NCBI RefSeq assembly: GCF_900055185.1
Contig: NZ_FIZX01000001.1
Location: 1,364,001 to 1,428,000 of the forward strand
DNA length: 64,000 nt
Source: Grimontia celer
GTDB lineage: Bacteria > Pseudomonadota > Gammaproteobacteria > Enterobacterales > Vibrionaceae
Reading direction: 5' to 3'
The position numbers were made by a program, and so were the translations under genes. The notes below the pieces were generated by a model. That model searched no databases. It was not told where the DNA came from and saw nothing but the letters and a program-made list of their open reading frames with translations. Below are positions 54,125-62,562 of the stretch, one piece after another (position 1 is the first letter of the stretch; every line of letters begins with the position of its first letter).

Positions 54125-54682
54125 TCAACGGAGGCGTCGAACCACGGCTGCTGGGTTTCCGGACACAACGGAGAACGGTTCTATGTCACCCTCCACCACG
54201 GACCCTGCTTCGATAACAACACCTTCGCCTATCGATACGCCCGCTTTGATGACACTGTTGCCACCAATGACGACGTTGTTGCCAATAATTATAGGCAAAG
54301 AAATTTCCAATTCGCCATCAAGCACTTCCAGCGGTAGAAGACTCTGGGTAATGGTGTAGATCCCTACCCCGGGTCCAATAAGCACGTTATTTCCTATCTC
54401 TACGTGTCCGCTATCGATGATGGTGCAATTGGGTCCAAACGCAACATTGTTGCCCACATTGACGTTCATTCCGTATGAGCAGGTAAAAGGCGCTTCAACC
54501 ACCACCCCCTTTCCGCGAATCGCAAAAAGCTTGGTAATGACCATTTCATGGGCATCGACATCGGCAGGATCGATGCTATTAAATTGCTGGCACAGTCGGC
54601 GAGAGGCATAACGGAATTGGGTAAGCTCGGGATCAGCAGGACTGTATGGCATTCCCTGCTGCATTTTCTCGAATTCAGTCAA
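54125..54682 (-). CDS. Maa/LacA-type sugar O-acetyltransferase
   Basis: The 185-residue product has the hexapeptide-repeat left-handed helix fold, with repeats such as IGNNVLIGPG and IGNNVVIGGNSVIKAGVSIGEGVVIEAGSVV. The Maa N-terminal domain MTEFEKMQQGMPYSPADPEL matches the mac domain. The likely reaction is acetyl transfer from acetyl-CoA to a sugar or maltose. The start is an unusual TTG, supported by AAGGAAG six bases before it and by the family N-terminus. Confidence 0.88.
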   Translation of the reverse strand: MTEFEKMQQGMPYSPADPELTQFRYASRRLCQQFNSIDPADVDAHEMVITKLFAIRGKGVVVEAPFTCSYGMNVNVGNNVAFGPNCTIIDSGHVEIGNNVLIGPGVGIYTITQSLLPLEVLDGELEISLPIIIGNNVVIGGNSVIKAGVSIGEGVVIEAGSVVEGDIEPFSVVSGNPAAVVRRLR

Positions 54683-54717
54683 TCTTTCTTCCTTGAAATC
54701 ATTGTGATTTTTTAAAG

Positions 54718-55932
54718 TTAGCTCTTTACGGTCGATACGTCACTCAGCATTGTCGCATACTCATCAACGAAACGGCGTCCTGCCACAAGACCACCCTGAT
54801 AGTCATGCTCAAGCTGGAAGGGTTTGCTGAGTAAAGCGCTGCTTGATAATGGTTGGTGGGGCGCAAGTTGGATTAGATCCGTTCTCACTGGCGGATGCGA
54901 CATAAACTCAATGGCATCCTGATACGTTTGAAAATGTCGTGTCAGCATTTCCAACATATCCGCATTCAGTTTGTGTCCAGACAGGGCATGAAGGCGGTAT
55001 ATTGAATCGCCACCAAACAACCAGCGTCCTCCGTTCTGATTCTTCTGCTGCATCATCCCTCTAAGCTTATGCCAAAGCGGCTCAGGGGTTTTCTCGCGGT
55101 AACGCTCCCTAATTTCTTCTAAACGATGGGAGAGCTGATGATGAAACTCTGAGAGCTTCTCCATGCGGTCATCAATATTGAGTCTTGCCAGGTAATCCGG
55201 GAGACGCTTTTCCATGCGCCCACGAAAATTTTCCACCAAGACCGAACTCATTGGCGCTTTGTCTTCGGTTACCGGCTCAGTGCGAATCACGACAATGATA
55301 TCTGCCCCCCGATTAAAAGCTTCTCGGGCAGGAATCGCTCCTGTAACACCGCCATCTACATAAAACTGCTCCCCAATGCCAATAGCAGAAGGATAAAGCA
55401 TAGGAATGGCGCAAGTCGCTTTCATCACATTCAACCAATCATCTTGAAACATGCGAAAGAAGTGTGGCTCCAAGGTGTGGCTATTGGTCGCACAGGCGAA
55501 AGCAGCCCTATTGGTCAATGTCTCCCGTGCTTTCTCAACACGCAGCCCTTCTGGATGATCTGGCCCTGCCATATCAAGCGCCCAGTCCAAATCCATAAAT
55601 TGCTGACGACGCACGTATCTCATTAAGTTAAAGAAACGATCATGAGTGGTGTACTCAGTGATGAAATGATGCCCGAAGCCCCGCTGACGGGTGATATAAG
55701 AAGCAAGGTTAAGCGCGCCGGCTGAAGTGCCAATGTAGAGTTCAAATGGATCGAATCCAGCGTCAAGGAAGCTATCTAGTACACCTGATGTGAAAACACC
55801 ACGTTGCCCTCCGCCTTGGGCAACGAGAGCGATGCGTTTTTTGCGTCCTTTAGCTTGGAAACGCGCAGAAACTGTTGAAACGCTTTCTGATGGGAAAGAC
55901 GCTGTAGAGTCAGTGTCTTTTGGGCTCTGCAC
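54718..55932 (-). CDS. Patatin-like phospholipase
   Basis: The 404-residue product has the patatin glycine-rich oxyanion motif QGGGQRGVFTSGVLDSF, the nucleophile GTSAGAL and the catalytic aspartate in DGGVTG. It has no signal peptide and should act on phospholipids or acylglycerols in the cell or at the inner membrane. The GTG start at 55932 has AAGAGG five to six bases before it; a GTG two codons earlier overlaps that site. It stands apart from the acetyltransferase by 35 bp and may be transcribed with it. Confidence 0.85.
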   Translation of the reverse strand: MQSPKDTDSTASFPSESVSTVSARFQAKGRKKRIALVAQGGGQRGVFTSGVLDSFLDAGFDPFELYIGTSAGALNLASYITRQRGFGHHFITEYTTHDRFFNLMRYVRRQQFMDLDWALDMAGPDHPEGLRVEKARETLTNRAAFACATNSHTLEPHFFRMFQDDWLNVMKATCAIPMLYPSAIGIGEQFYVDGGVTGAIPAREAFNRGADIIVVIRTEPVTEDKAPMSSVLVENFRGRMEKRLPDYLARLNIDDRMEKLSEFHHQLSHRLEEIRERYREKTPEPLWHKLRGMMQQKNQNGGRWLFGGDSIYRLHALSGHKLNADMLEMLTRHFQTYQDAIEFMSHPPVRTDLIQLAPHQPLSSSALLSKPFQLEHDYQGGLVAGRRFVDEYATMLSDVSTVKS

Positions 55933-56017
55933 AAGCACCTCTTGGTGTAATCAATGAATTAGCGTTATTTTACGCTTGCTCACTTACACAGAGCCAATGT
56001 TTTTATACAACTGAGCG

Positions 56018-56110
56018 CTATGAAAAGACGATAGCTACAGTCGCGAAAGTAATGATGCCACTCAGTGCGCAGAAAGCAGTGATTAAAGCGAATTTTAAGT
56101 TAGTGTCCAT
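56018..56110 (-). CDS. YnhF-like small membrane protein (30 residues)
   Basis: The product is MDTNLKFALITAFCALSGII followed by TFATVAIVFS. It has one membrane helix and resembles the E. coli small membrane protein YnhF (MSTDLKFSLVTT). The ribosome site AAGGAG lies seven bases before the ATG. YnhF has no known enzymatic role. It lies between the patatin gene (left) and a wide noncoding region (right). It is easily missed because of its size. Confidence 0.82.
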   Translation of the reverse strand: MDTNLKFALITAFCALSGIITFATVAIVFS

Positions 56111-57036
56111 TTTACGGCTCCTTGCGATAACACTCACGTTACATATTCATAATGTAGAGACGTTACCACCGCAAGCCTGAATATTCAGTTTCCAATCTAA
56201 GATCGTTTAGCTGACGATCCAAATGTTTCATTTTGTGACACAAAGCAAAACCCCTACTCATCGGCGGTCAGCAGAATCTTATACTGATAAGAAAGCGATT
56301 TCTCGAAAAGCTTCCTTTCAAGTTCCATACACAATAATTCATGAATAAACATGCGATATCTTGATAGTATTTGCCATATTTATGGTTAGTTAATGAACTT
56401 TAGCTGGACTTAAGCAGCTAACAATTCATTAACCACCATTTTCGATCAAGACGTAGATTAACCTGATGTTTTTGAGCAATATTTAGACTTCTTGAAATGA
56501 CTAACAATCTGTATCTCCAAGCCTATTTAAAACTAGAACACCAAAATCAGTGATCTTAATAGATACTTTTTCTTCCATTTATCGTGCTTATTCGAACTTG
56601 TACGCACTTTTGTTTATTTTTCACTCAAACGAACAAAAATAACACTTCACAACTTTCTGCTAACAGATCAAATATCAATAGACCAATCCACTGGTAATGG
56701 TTTATTAACAATTAGAAACACACCACTAACAGCAGTTAATTTGGGATCATCACAATGAATACAGTACAAACGTAAGAGATTTTCGCTATTGATTTAGGTA
56801 TTACCAACGCTTAATCTGCCATTAACCTCACAGGCAGAAGATTGTTTTGCTTAAGTGACGGGAAAAATTCCAAACACAACATGGTTGACTTAGCACCCGC
56901 AACCACGCGCTTCCAGAACAGCAACAAAAACACTCAAATCTGTTCAATTAGATAGCTGCTGATAACACAGTGCAGACTACAAGCTGTTGTCTGATCACAT
57001 AAAAAGGACGGGTGCTATCAACAACAAGGAGAAGTT
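56111..57036. other. Long noncoding region before NSS transporter gene
   Basis: This 926-bp region is A/T-rich, especially at about 56330-56680. A stretch near 56757-56955 reads EIFAIDLGITNA then stops in one frame, reminiscent of an HSP70-type start but interrupted by stops. The remainder must hold the transporter promoter. No functional gene is supported. Confidence 0.45.
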
Positions 57037-58542
57037 ATGACTAGAGAAGTCTGGGGCTCTCGCGCAGGATTTATCCTGGCGGCAGTGGGCTCCGCAATCG
57101 GCTTGGGGAACATCTGGCGTTTCCCATATATGGCTTACGAAAACGGCGGCGGCGCATTTTTTGTTCCTTACCTCTTCGCAATGCTGACCGCAGGTATCCC
57201 TTTCATGATCATGGAGTTTGGCCTTGGCCATAAACTTCGTGGTTCTGCGCCGGTTGTCTTTTCAAAACTGAACACCAAGTTCGAATGGCTGGGTTGGTTC
57301 CAGGTAGGTATCGCAGCTGTTATCGCGGTTTACTACGTGGCTGTTATCGGTTGGGCAATGTCTTACGTTGGTTTTGCATTTGATCAAAGCTGGGGTACAG
57401 ACACCAACGCATTCTTCTTCAGCGAATACCTGAAACTGGGTGAGAATTCACCAAGTAATCTGGGTAGCTGGCAGCTTCACATCGCAATCCCTATGACAAT
57501 CGCATGGGCGATCACCTTTGCAGCCGTATTTACTGGCATCAAAGGCGGTATCGAGCGCGCGAACAAGATCTTGATGCCAGTACTTTTCATCATGGTTCTG
57601 TTGCTGATTGCACGTGTTGCGTTCCTGCCAGGTGCTGTTGAAGGTCTGAACTACCTGTTCACCCCTGATTTCAGCAAACTGACTGACGCGAAAGTTTGGT
57701 CTGCAGCTTACGGCCAGATCTTCTTCACCTTGTCTGTTGGTTTCGCCATCATGCTGGCTTACTCGAGCTACCTGCCGAAGAAGTCTGACGTCACGAACAA
57801 TGCGTTTATGACCGTTCTTATCAACTGTGGTTTCTCGATTCTGGCGGGTGTACTTATCTTCTCTATCTTGGGCTACATGGCACAAGAGCAAGGTAAAGCA
57901 GTAACGGAAGTGGTTAGCGGTGGTGTTGGCCTAGCCTTCATTACACTGCCACAGGCCATCAACCTGCTGCCAGCACCATACATCATTGGTCCACTGTTGT
58001 TCCTTGCACTGGTTGTTGCAGGTCTGAGCTCACACATCTCTATCATTGAAGCCGTGACATCAGCCATCATCGACAAGCTGAACATCAGCCGTAAAGTCGC
58101 CGCTTCTGTAGTTTGTGGTACTGGTTTCGCGGTTTCTATGGCGTTCGCAACCAACGGCGGTCTGTTGCTGCTGGATCTGGTTGACTACTTCATGAACAAC
58201 GTCGCTCTGCTGGCAAGCTGTCTGATTGAGCTGGTTATCTTGGGCTGGTTGATCAAAGTATCTGATATCCGTGACCACGTGAACAAAGTCTCTGAGTTCT
58301 CTGTAGGCGCTTGGCTGGAAGTGTGCGTGCGTTTCGTAAGCCCACTGATGCTGGCTTGGATCGTCGGTACCAACCTGGTTAACACGTTCAAAGAAGGTTA
58401 CGGCGGCTACGAGCAAAGCGACCTGCTGATGCTGGGCTGGGGCCTGACTGCAGCACTGGTTATCGTCGGTATTATCGTCAACATCGTATCTCGTCCTGCT
58501 AAGGATTCAGCAGAAGATGACGCACAGGAGGCAAACGCATGA
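57037..58542 (+). CDS. NSS-family sodium-dependent amino acid transporter
   Basis: The 501-residue product starts with the first-helix NSS signature SAIGLGNIWRFPYMAYENGGGAF. It has 11-12 hydrophobic segments and an acidic, repeat-free C-terminal tail. Such proteins import amino acids with sodium. An AAGGAG ribosome site precedes the ATG. Its stop overlaps the start of a tiny downstream gene encoding a MetS-like subunit, as in MetPS methionine/alanine importers. The substrate is a guess from that pairing. Confidence 0.9.
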   Translation: MTREVWGSRAGFILAAVGSAIGLGNIWRFPYMAYENGGGAFFVPYLFAMLTAGIPFMIMEFGLGHKLRGSAPVVFSKLNTKFEWLGWFQVGIAAVIAVYYVAVIGWAMSYVGFAFDQSWGTDTNAFFFSEYLKLGENSPSNLGSWQLHIAIPMTIAWAITFAAVFTGIKGGIERANKILMPVLFIMVLLLIARVAFLPGAVEGLNYLFTPDFSKLTDAKVWSAAYGQIFFTLSVGFAIMLAYSSYLPKKSDVTNNAFMTVLINCGFSILAGVLIFSILGYMAQEQGKAVTEVVSGGVGLAFITLPQAINLLPAPYIIGPLLFLALVVAGLSSHISIIEAVTSAIIDKLNISRKVAASVVCGTGFAVSMAFATNGGLLLLDLVDYFMNNVALLASCLIELVILGWLIKVSDIRDHVNKVSEFSVGAWLEVCVRFVSPLMLAWIVGTNLVNTFKEGYGGYEQSDLLMLGWGLTAALVIVGIIVNIVSRPAKDSAEDDAQEANA

Positions 58543-58637
58543 CAACAGGCGCAATCATTATGATGCTGATTGGTTTCGGCATTACCTGGGGCGGCGCAGC
58601 ATACTGCATCAGCCGCGCAATGAACTCGGATAAATAA
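58539..58637 (+). CDS. MetS-type small subunit of NSS transporter
   Basis: The 32-residue product begins MTTGAIIMMLIGFGITWGGA and ends with RAMNSDK. It has one membrane helix and matches the small subunits that accompany bacterial NSS proteins such as MetP. Its ATG overlaps the transporter stop as ATGA, so translation is coupled. A strong terminator follows. Confidence 0.88.
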   Translation: MTTGAIIMMLIGFGITWGGAAYCISRAMNSDK

Positions 58638-58655
58638 TCCGAACTCAGAAAAATG

Positions 58656-58688
58656 AAGAACCCCGGCCATTGCCGGGGTTCTTTTTTG
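58656..58688 (+). terminator. Intrinsic terminator of NSS operon
   Basis: A 12-bp stem AAGAACCCCGGC/GCCGGGGTTCTT with loop CATT is followed by TTTTT. Confidence 0.95.
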
Positions 58689-58814
58689 TTCATTTAGCCA
58701 TTTGTTTGATCCCATGCACCCTATTTGAACAACATGCGCTAGAAAGAGGACTTATTCTCTAAGATAATAACAAGTTGTTTAAGTAGTCGTAGAAGTATAA
58801 GGGGAAGGCCTTTC

Positions 58815-59537
58815 ATGGTTAATCAGAAGCGGATCCTGGTGGTGGATGACGATTTAGAAATCCGAGAACTGCTTCAAGAGTATCTGTCTAAAGCCGGATA
58901 TGATGTGACGACCGCTCAAAACGGGCAGGAAATGAAAGCCAAGCTGGCTGTTCAGTATCCCGATCTGATCCTCCTCGATATCATGTTACCCGGAGATGAT
59001 GGCTTTACCCTGTGTAAATATGTCCGTCAGGATTCGAGTGTACCCATCATTATGCTGACCGCAGTATCAGACGAAACAGACCAAATTATCGGCCTGGAAC
59101 TTGGCGCAGACGACTATATTGCGAAGCCATTCAGCCCTCGCCAATTGGTTGCCCGTATCCGTGCCCTGCTCCGCCGCACACAGCAATTACAGGAAACCAC
59201 CATGTCGAAGCCGAAAGGCATTCGCTTTGCGCAGTGGCGTTTGGATCCTGTCACCCAACGGTTAAACCATCAGGTAACAGGTCAGGAAGTAGAAATGACT
59301 TCCGCTGACTTTGCCCTTTTAATGCTGTTTATTGAAAATCCAAATTCTCTGATGGACAGAAATGCGATTTCTAACGCGACCCGCGGCCGTGATGCACAAC
59401 CTCAAGAACGTGGCATTGATGTTCAGGTCAGTCGCTTGCGCCAACGTTTGAAGGACAATGGCCGCCAGTCCACCATCATCAAAACCGTTCGTGGCAACGG
59501 CTATATGTTCGTCGCAGACATCACCTATGAGTCTTAA
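58815..59537 (+). CDS. OmpR-family response regulator
   Basis: The 240-residue product has a receiver with acidic DDD (11-13), phospho-acceptor Asp55 in LILLDIMLPGDDG and Lys in DYIAKPFSPRQL. A winged-helix DNA-binding domain (about 140-235, IDVQVSRLRQRL) follows. It is the partner of the downstream kinase, whose start overlaps its end by 11 bp. The place before a GtsA-like sugar-binding protein suggests sugar control, as in GltR/GtrS systems. An AAGGGGAAGG ribosome site precedes the ATG. Confidence 0.9.
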   Translation: MVNQKRILVVDDDLEIRELLQEYLSKAGYDVTTAQNGQEMKAKLAVQYPDLILLDIMLPGDDGFTLCKYVRQDSSVPIIMLTAVSDETDQIIGLELGADDYIAKPFSPRQLVARIRALLRRTQQLQETTMSKPKGIRFAQWRLDPVTQRLNHQVTGQEVEMTSADFALLMLFIENPNSLMDRNAISNATRGRDAQPQERGIDVQVSRLRQRLKDNGRQSTIIKTVRGNGYMFVADITYES

Positions 59538-60969
59538 TTTAAAATCCTATTTCTGGCCGCGTTCTCTGCTTTCGCGGACGCTGCTACTCACCGTTTTATC
59601 GGTAATCCTTGCACAAAGTGTTGCCAGTTTCTTCTGGTATACTCAGTCTAAGGAACGTGAAGTAGAAGGTTTGAAGTCTGCATCAGAAAGTATGGCGCAG
59701 ATGTTTGCCTCCACCACGACCTTTTTCCAGTCATTGCCGCTTGAATACCGTCATATTGCCCTCGACCAACTTCGCAATATGGGTGGTGCGCGATTCTTTG
59801 TCTCATTCAACACCGAAGAAATACGGATTACGCCAATACCGGAAACCCGTTCGAAACTGGAAGCCATTAGCACCATCGAAAGCGTACTCAAAAAAGAGCT
59901 ACCTAACGTTGACCAAATCAAAGTGGACTTCTCGCGCCCTGAGACTTTACGGGTGTTGAACAACAGTTTGTTGCTGTCTGACCTTCCGAAGTCCTGGGCG
60001 CATCACACGCTGAGCTTGGAACCCCTAAATCCGCCGATTCTGGTTGTGCAAATAGAACTCACTGAAGAGCAATGGGTATACATAGCTGCGATCCTGCCCG
60101 CTCCGTATGTGACTTTGGAAAATGATTTGATTAACGCGGATCAAGTCGTCTTCCTGTTTGCTATTACCACGCTGCTTCTGGTCTTTACCTTTACGCTGAT
60201 CCGCAATCAAACCCGTCCATTGAAGCGGCTGGCAAGGGCAGCAAACCGACTGAGCACCGATATCGAACAGCCAGAATTGGTCGAAGAAGGTGCCAGTGAA
60301 ATTACAACGGTAACCCGAGCTTTTAACCTGATGCAGAAACGCCTTCAGCGTTACATGCATGACAGGGAAAAACTGTTTGGTTCTATCTCCCACGATTTGA
60401 AGACGCCAATCACCCGTTTACGTCTTCGTGCTGAGTTGATTGACGATGAAATTCAGGCCACCAAGATCAACAAAGACCTTGATGAACTTGAGATCATGGT
60501 AAAAGGCGCTCTCCAGACGGTGAAAGACACTGACATTCATGAGAACGTAACGGCGCTTGATGTCGTGCAAATTCTGAACACTATCGCCGAGGTACATAAC
60601 CAGCAACGGTTGAGGGTAAACATTACCGGCGAACAGCTGCGTCCATTTTACTGTAAGCCTTTGGCCTTCAAGCGCTGCCTGACTAACCTCATCGACAACG
60701 GTGTAAAATACGGCGATGAGGTTATGGTTTATGTTCATGATGGCGAGAAGTCTCTCGATATCACTCTCATGGACAATGGCCCGGGCGTTCCTGACGAGTT
60801 CCTCAAAAAGGTTTTTGACCCTTATTTTCGACTCCATACAGATTTGCACGGTACCGGCCTCGGCTTAGGTATCGCAAAAAATATCATTCGCGCACATGGT
60901 GGTGAAATCATTCTTTCCAACCGCAAGGAAGGCGGTCTGCAAATCGACATTGCTTTCCCCAGGACCTGA
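59527..60969 (+). CDS. EnvZ-type sensor histidine kinase
   Basis: The 480-residue product begins MSLNLKSYFWPRSLLSRTLL. It has a first membrane helix (about 17-37), a periplasmic region, a second helix (about 198-218) and a HAMP linker (RPLKRLARAANRLS). The transmitter carries histidine in SISHDLKTPITRLRLR and an ATPase domain with CLTNLIDNGVKYG. It overlaps the regulator gene by 11 bp, so they are translationally coupled. A sugar-binding protein gene begins 3 bp after its stop. Confidence 0.9.
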   Translation: MSLNLKSYFWPRSLLSRTLLLTVLSVILAQSVASFFWYTQSKEREVEGLKSASESMAQMFASTTTFFQSLPLEYRHIALDQLRNMGGARFFVSFNTEEIRITPIPETRSKLEAISTIESVLKKELPNVDQIKVDFSRPETLRVLNNSLLLSDLPKSWAHHTLSLEPLNPPILVVQIELTEEQWVYIAAILPAPYVTLENDLINADQVVFLFAITTLLLVFTFTLIRNQTRPLKRLARAANRLSTDIEQPELVEEGASEITTVTRAFNLMQKRLQRYMHDREKLFGSISHDLKTPITRLRLRAELIDDEIQATKINKDLDELEIMVKGALQTVKDTDIHENVTALDVVQILNTIAEVHNQQRLRVNITGEQLRPFYCKPLAFKRCLTNLIDNGVKYGDEVMVYVHDGEKSLDITLMDNGPGVPDEFLKKVFDPYFRLHTDLHGTGLGLGIAKNIIRAHGGEIILSNRKEGGLQIDIAFPRT

Positions 60970-60972
60970 ATT

Positions 60973-62226
60973 ATGAAGAGATTTTCGCCCCTGATTTTGG
61001 CATTCGGCCTCGCTTTTTCTGCTCAGGCAAGTGACGGCAATGATGTAGAAGTTCTCCACTGGTGGACAAGTGGCGGCGAAGCCCGCTCCGTCGACACACT
61101 TAAAGAGATGATGAAACGAGAAGGTCATGTGTGGCGTGACTTTGCTGTCGCAGGCCGTGCTGGCGAAAGTGCTATCAACACCCTTCGCATTCGTGCTCTA
61201 TCAGGCAATCCTCCCGATGCTGCGCAAATCAAGGGCCCTGAAATTCAGGAGTGGGGAAAGCTGGGTTTTCTTGCCAGCGTCGATGATGTCGCCAAGGAAC
61301 AACGTTGGAACGAACTGGTTCCCCGCCGCGTCAGCGATTACCTGAAGGTAGATGGCCACTATGTCGCAGTGCCTTTTAACATTCACCGCGTCAACTGGTT
61401 GTGGGCCAATGCTGATGTTCTGAATAAAGTTGGAGTGCAGCCACCGCAAACACTCGACGAGTTCTTTTCTGTTGCTGAGAAAATTAAAGCTGCAGGCTAT
61501 ATCCCACTGGCACTTGGCAATGAGCCGTGGCAGGAAACCACACTTTTTGAGCTGATCGCACTCGCTGTGATGGGCACAGATGAATTCCACAAAGCCTTTA
61601 TTGAACAGGACAGCGACGCGCTGACCAGTAACAAAATGCGCGAGACCCTTGAGGTTTTTCGCCGCATGAAGCAATACACAGACATTGATTCGCCGGGGCG
61701 CAACTGGAGCGACACCACGTCTTTAGTGATCGATGGAAAAGCGGCGATGCAAATGATGGGTGACTGGGCAAAAGGCGAATTTCTGGCCGCAGGAAAGCAG
61801 GCTGGTAAGGATTTCCTTTGTATTCCCGCTCCGGGCACTGCTAATCAGTTTTCTTTCAACATCGACAGCTTTGTTTTCTTCAAAAATGGCGCAACGCAGA
61901 CCACAGAATCCCAGAAGATGCTGGCAAAATTAATTCTCGACCCAAACTTCCAGCGAGAATTTAATCTCAGTAAGGGCTCCATCCCAGTGCGTGTCGATAT
62001 CGATATGGCAGGTTTTGACGCCTGTGCACAAGACTCCATGCAAGCATTTTTGCGCGCCGCGGCCACCGACAATCTGGTTGCCAGCCTGTCACACAACATG
62101 GCGATTGGCCGTGCGTCCCAAATTGCGCTGTTTGATGTGATCAGCCGCTTCTTCAACGACGACAATGTCGACATTGACGAAACCATGCGACACATTCGCG
62201 CAGCCGTTTTGGCTGATCGACTGTAA
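60973..62226 (+). CDS. GtsA-like ABC sugar-binding protein in the two-component operon
   Basis: The 417-residue product has a signal peptide ending near ASDGND and the sugar-binding-protein core (VEVLHWWTSGGEARSVDTLK, RVNWLWANADVLNKVG). It closely resembles the Pseudomonas glucose/mannose-binding protein GtsA. AGGA precedes the ATG. It sits 3 bp behind a sensor kinase rather than before permease genes, so it may be the periplasmic co-sensor of that kinase as well as, or instead of, a transport subunit. Both readings are inferences. Confidence 0.88.
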   Translation: MKRFSPLILAFGLAFSAQASDGNDVEVLHWWTSGGEARSVDTLKEMMKREGHVWRDFAVAGRAGESAINTLRIRALSGNPPDAAQIKGPEIQEWGKLGFLASVDDVAKEQRWNELVPRRVSDYLKVDGHYVAVPFNIHRVNWLWANADVLNKVGVQPPQTLDEFFSVAEKIKAAGYIPLALGNEPWQETTLFELIALAVMGTDEFHKAFIEQDSDALTSNKMRETLEVFRRMKQYTDIDSPGRNWSDTTSLVIDGKAAMQMMGDWAKGEFLAAGKQAGKDFLCIPAPGTANQFSFNIDSFVFFKNGATQTTESQKMLAKLILDPNFQREFNLSKGSIPVRVDIDMAGFDACAQDSMQAFLRAAATDNLVASLSHNMAIGRASQIALFDVISRFFNDDNVDIDETMRHIRAAVLADRL

Positions 62227-62258
62227 CAACGCCTCCTTCATACTCCACTTTTCTATTC

Positions 62259-62280
62259 GTGCCCCTTATCAAAGGGGCAC
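62259..62280 (+). promoter_or_regulatory. Hairpin after sugar-binding protein gene
   Basis: The arms GTGCCCCTT and AAGGGGCAC are complementary around a 4-base loop. There is no T-run, so an mRNA-stabilising hairpin is more likely than an efficient terminator. Confidence 0.6.
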
Positions 62281-62454
62281 CATTCAAAAGCTGTTGATAT
62301 AACTAACCTGCTCACACTACACACTTTCGACACCGAAACTTAATCTCTTTGTCAAATCAGACATCTACTCTTTGCGACGCGTTCTAAGTTGGCGGGAACT
62401 CACACATTTTATTTGCGAGTAAAGACACGCAAACTAGGCGATGCTATAACAAAA

Positions 62455-62473
62455 CCGTAACATAACGCTCATA
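62455..62473 (+). promoter_or_regulatory. PhoB-box-like sequence before ugpB
   Basis: CCGTAACATAACGCTCATA agrees with the Pho box core CTGTCATAWAWCTGTCA at about 12 of 17 positions. It is about 90 bp upstream of the ugpB start, as expected for phosphate control of ugp genes. It needs a proper matrix search. Confidence 0.3.
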
Positions 62474-62562
62474 TGCTCTAACCTCCCGCTCGAACGAGCA
62501 AACACACTTTCGAAATGGAAAGCCGATACGGCAATAGAAGTTCGTCAGACAAGGAGTAAACC

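Larger units (their letters stand above)
62227..62562. other. Intergenic region with hairpin and ugpB promoter
   Basis: This gap holds a 9-bp stem GTGCCCCTT/AAGGGGCAC at 62259-62280, without a T-run, that may end or protect the upstream message. A PhoB-box-like sequence lies at 62455-62473. The remaining sequence has no coding potential. Confidence 0.55.

Noticed and set aside
55920-56180. 86-codon plus-strand frame over the small membrane gene
   Set aside because: It is antisense to the YnhF-like frame, which has the better ribosome site and family likeness.
59458-59526. Longer N-terminus of the sensor kinase within the response regulator gene
   Set aside because: It would overlap the regulator by 80 bp. 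The start at 59527 gives the usual short overlap and a normal first membrane helix.
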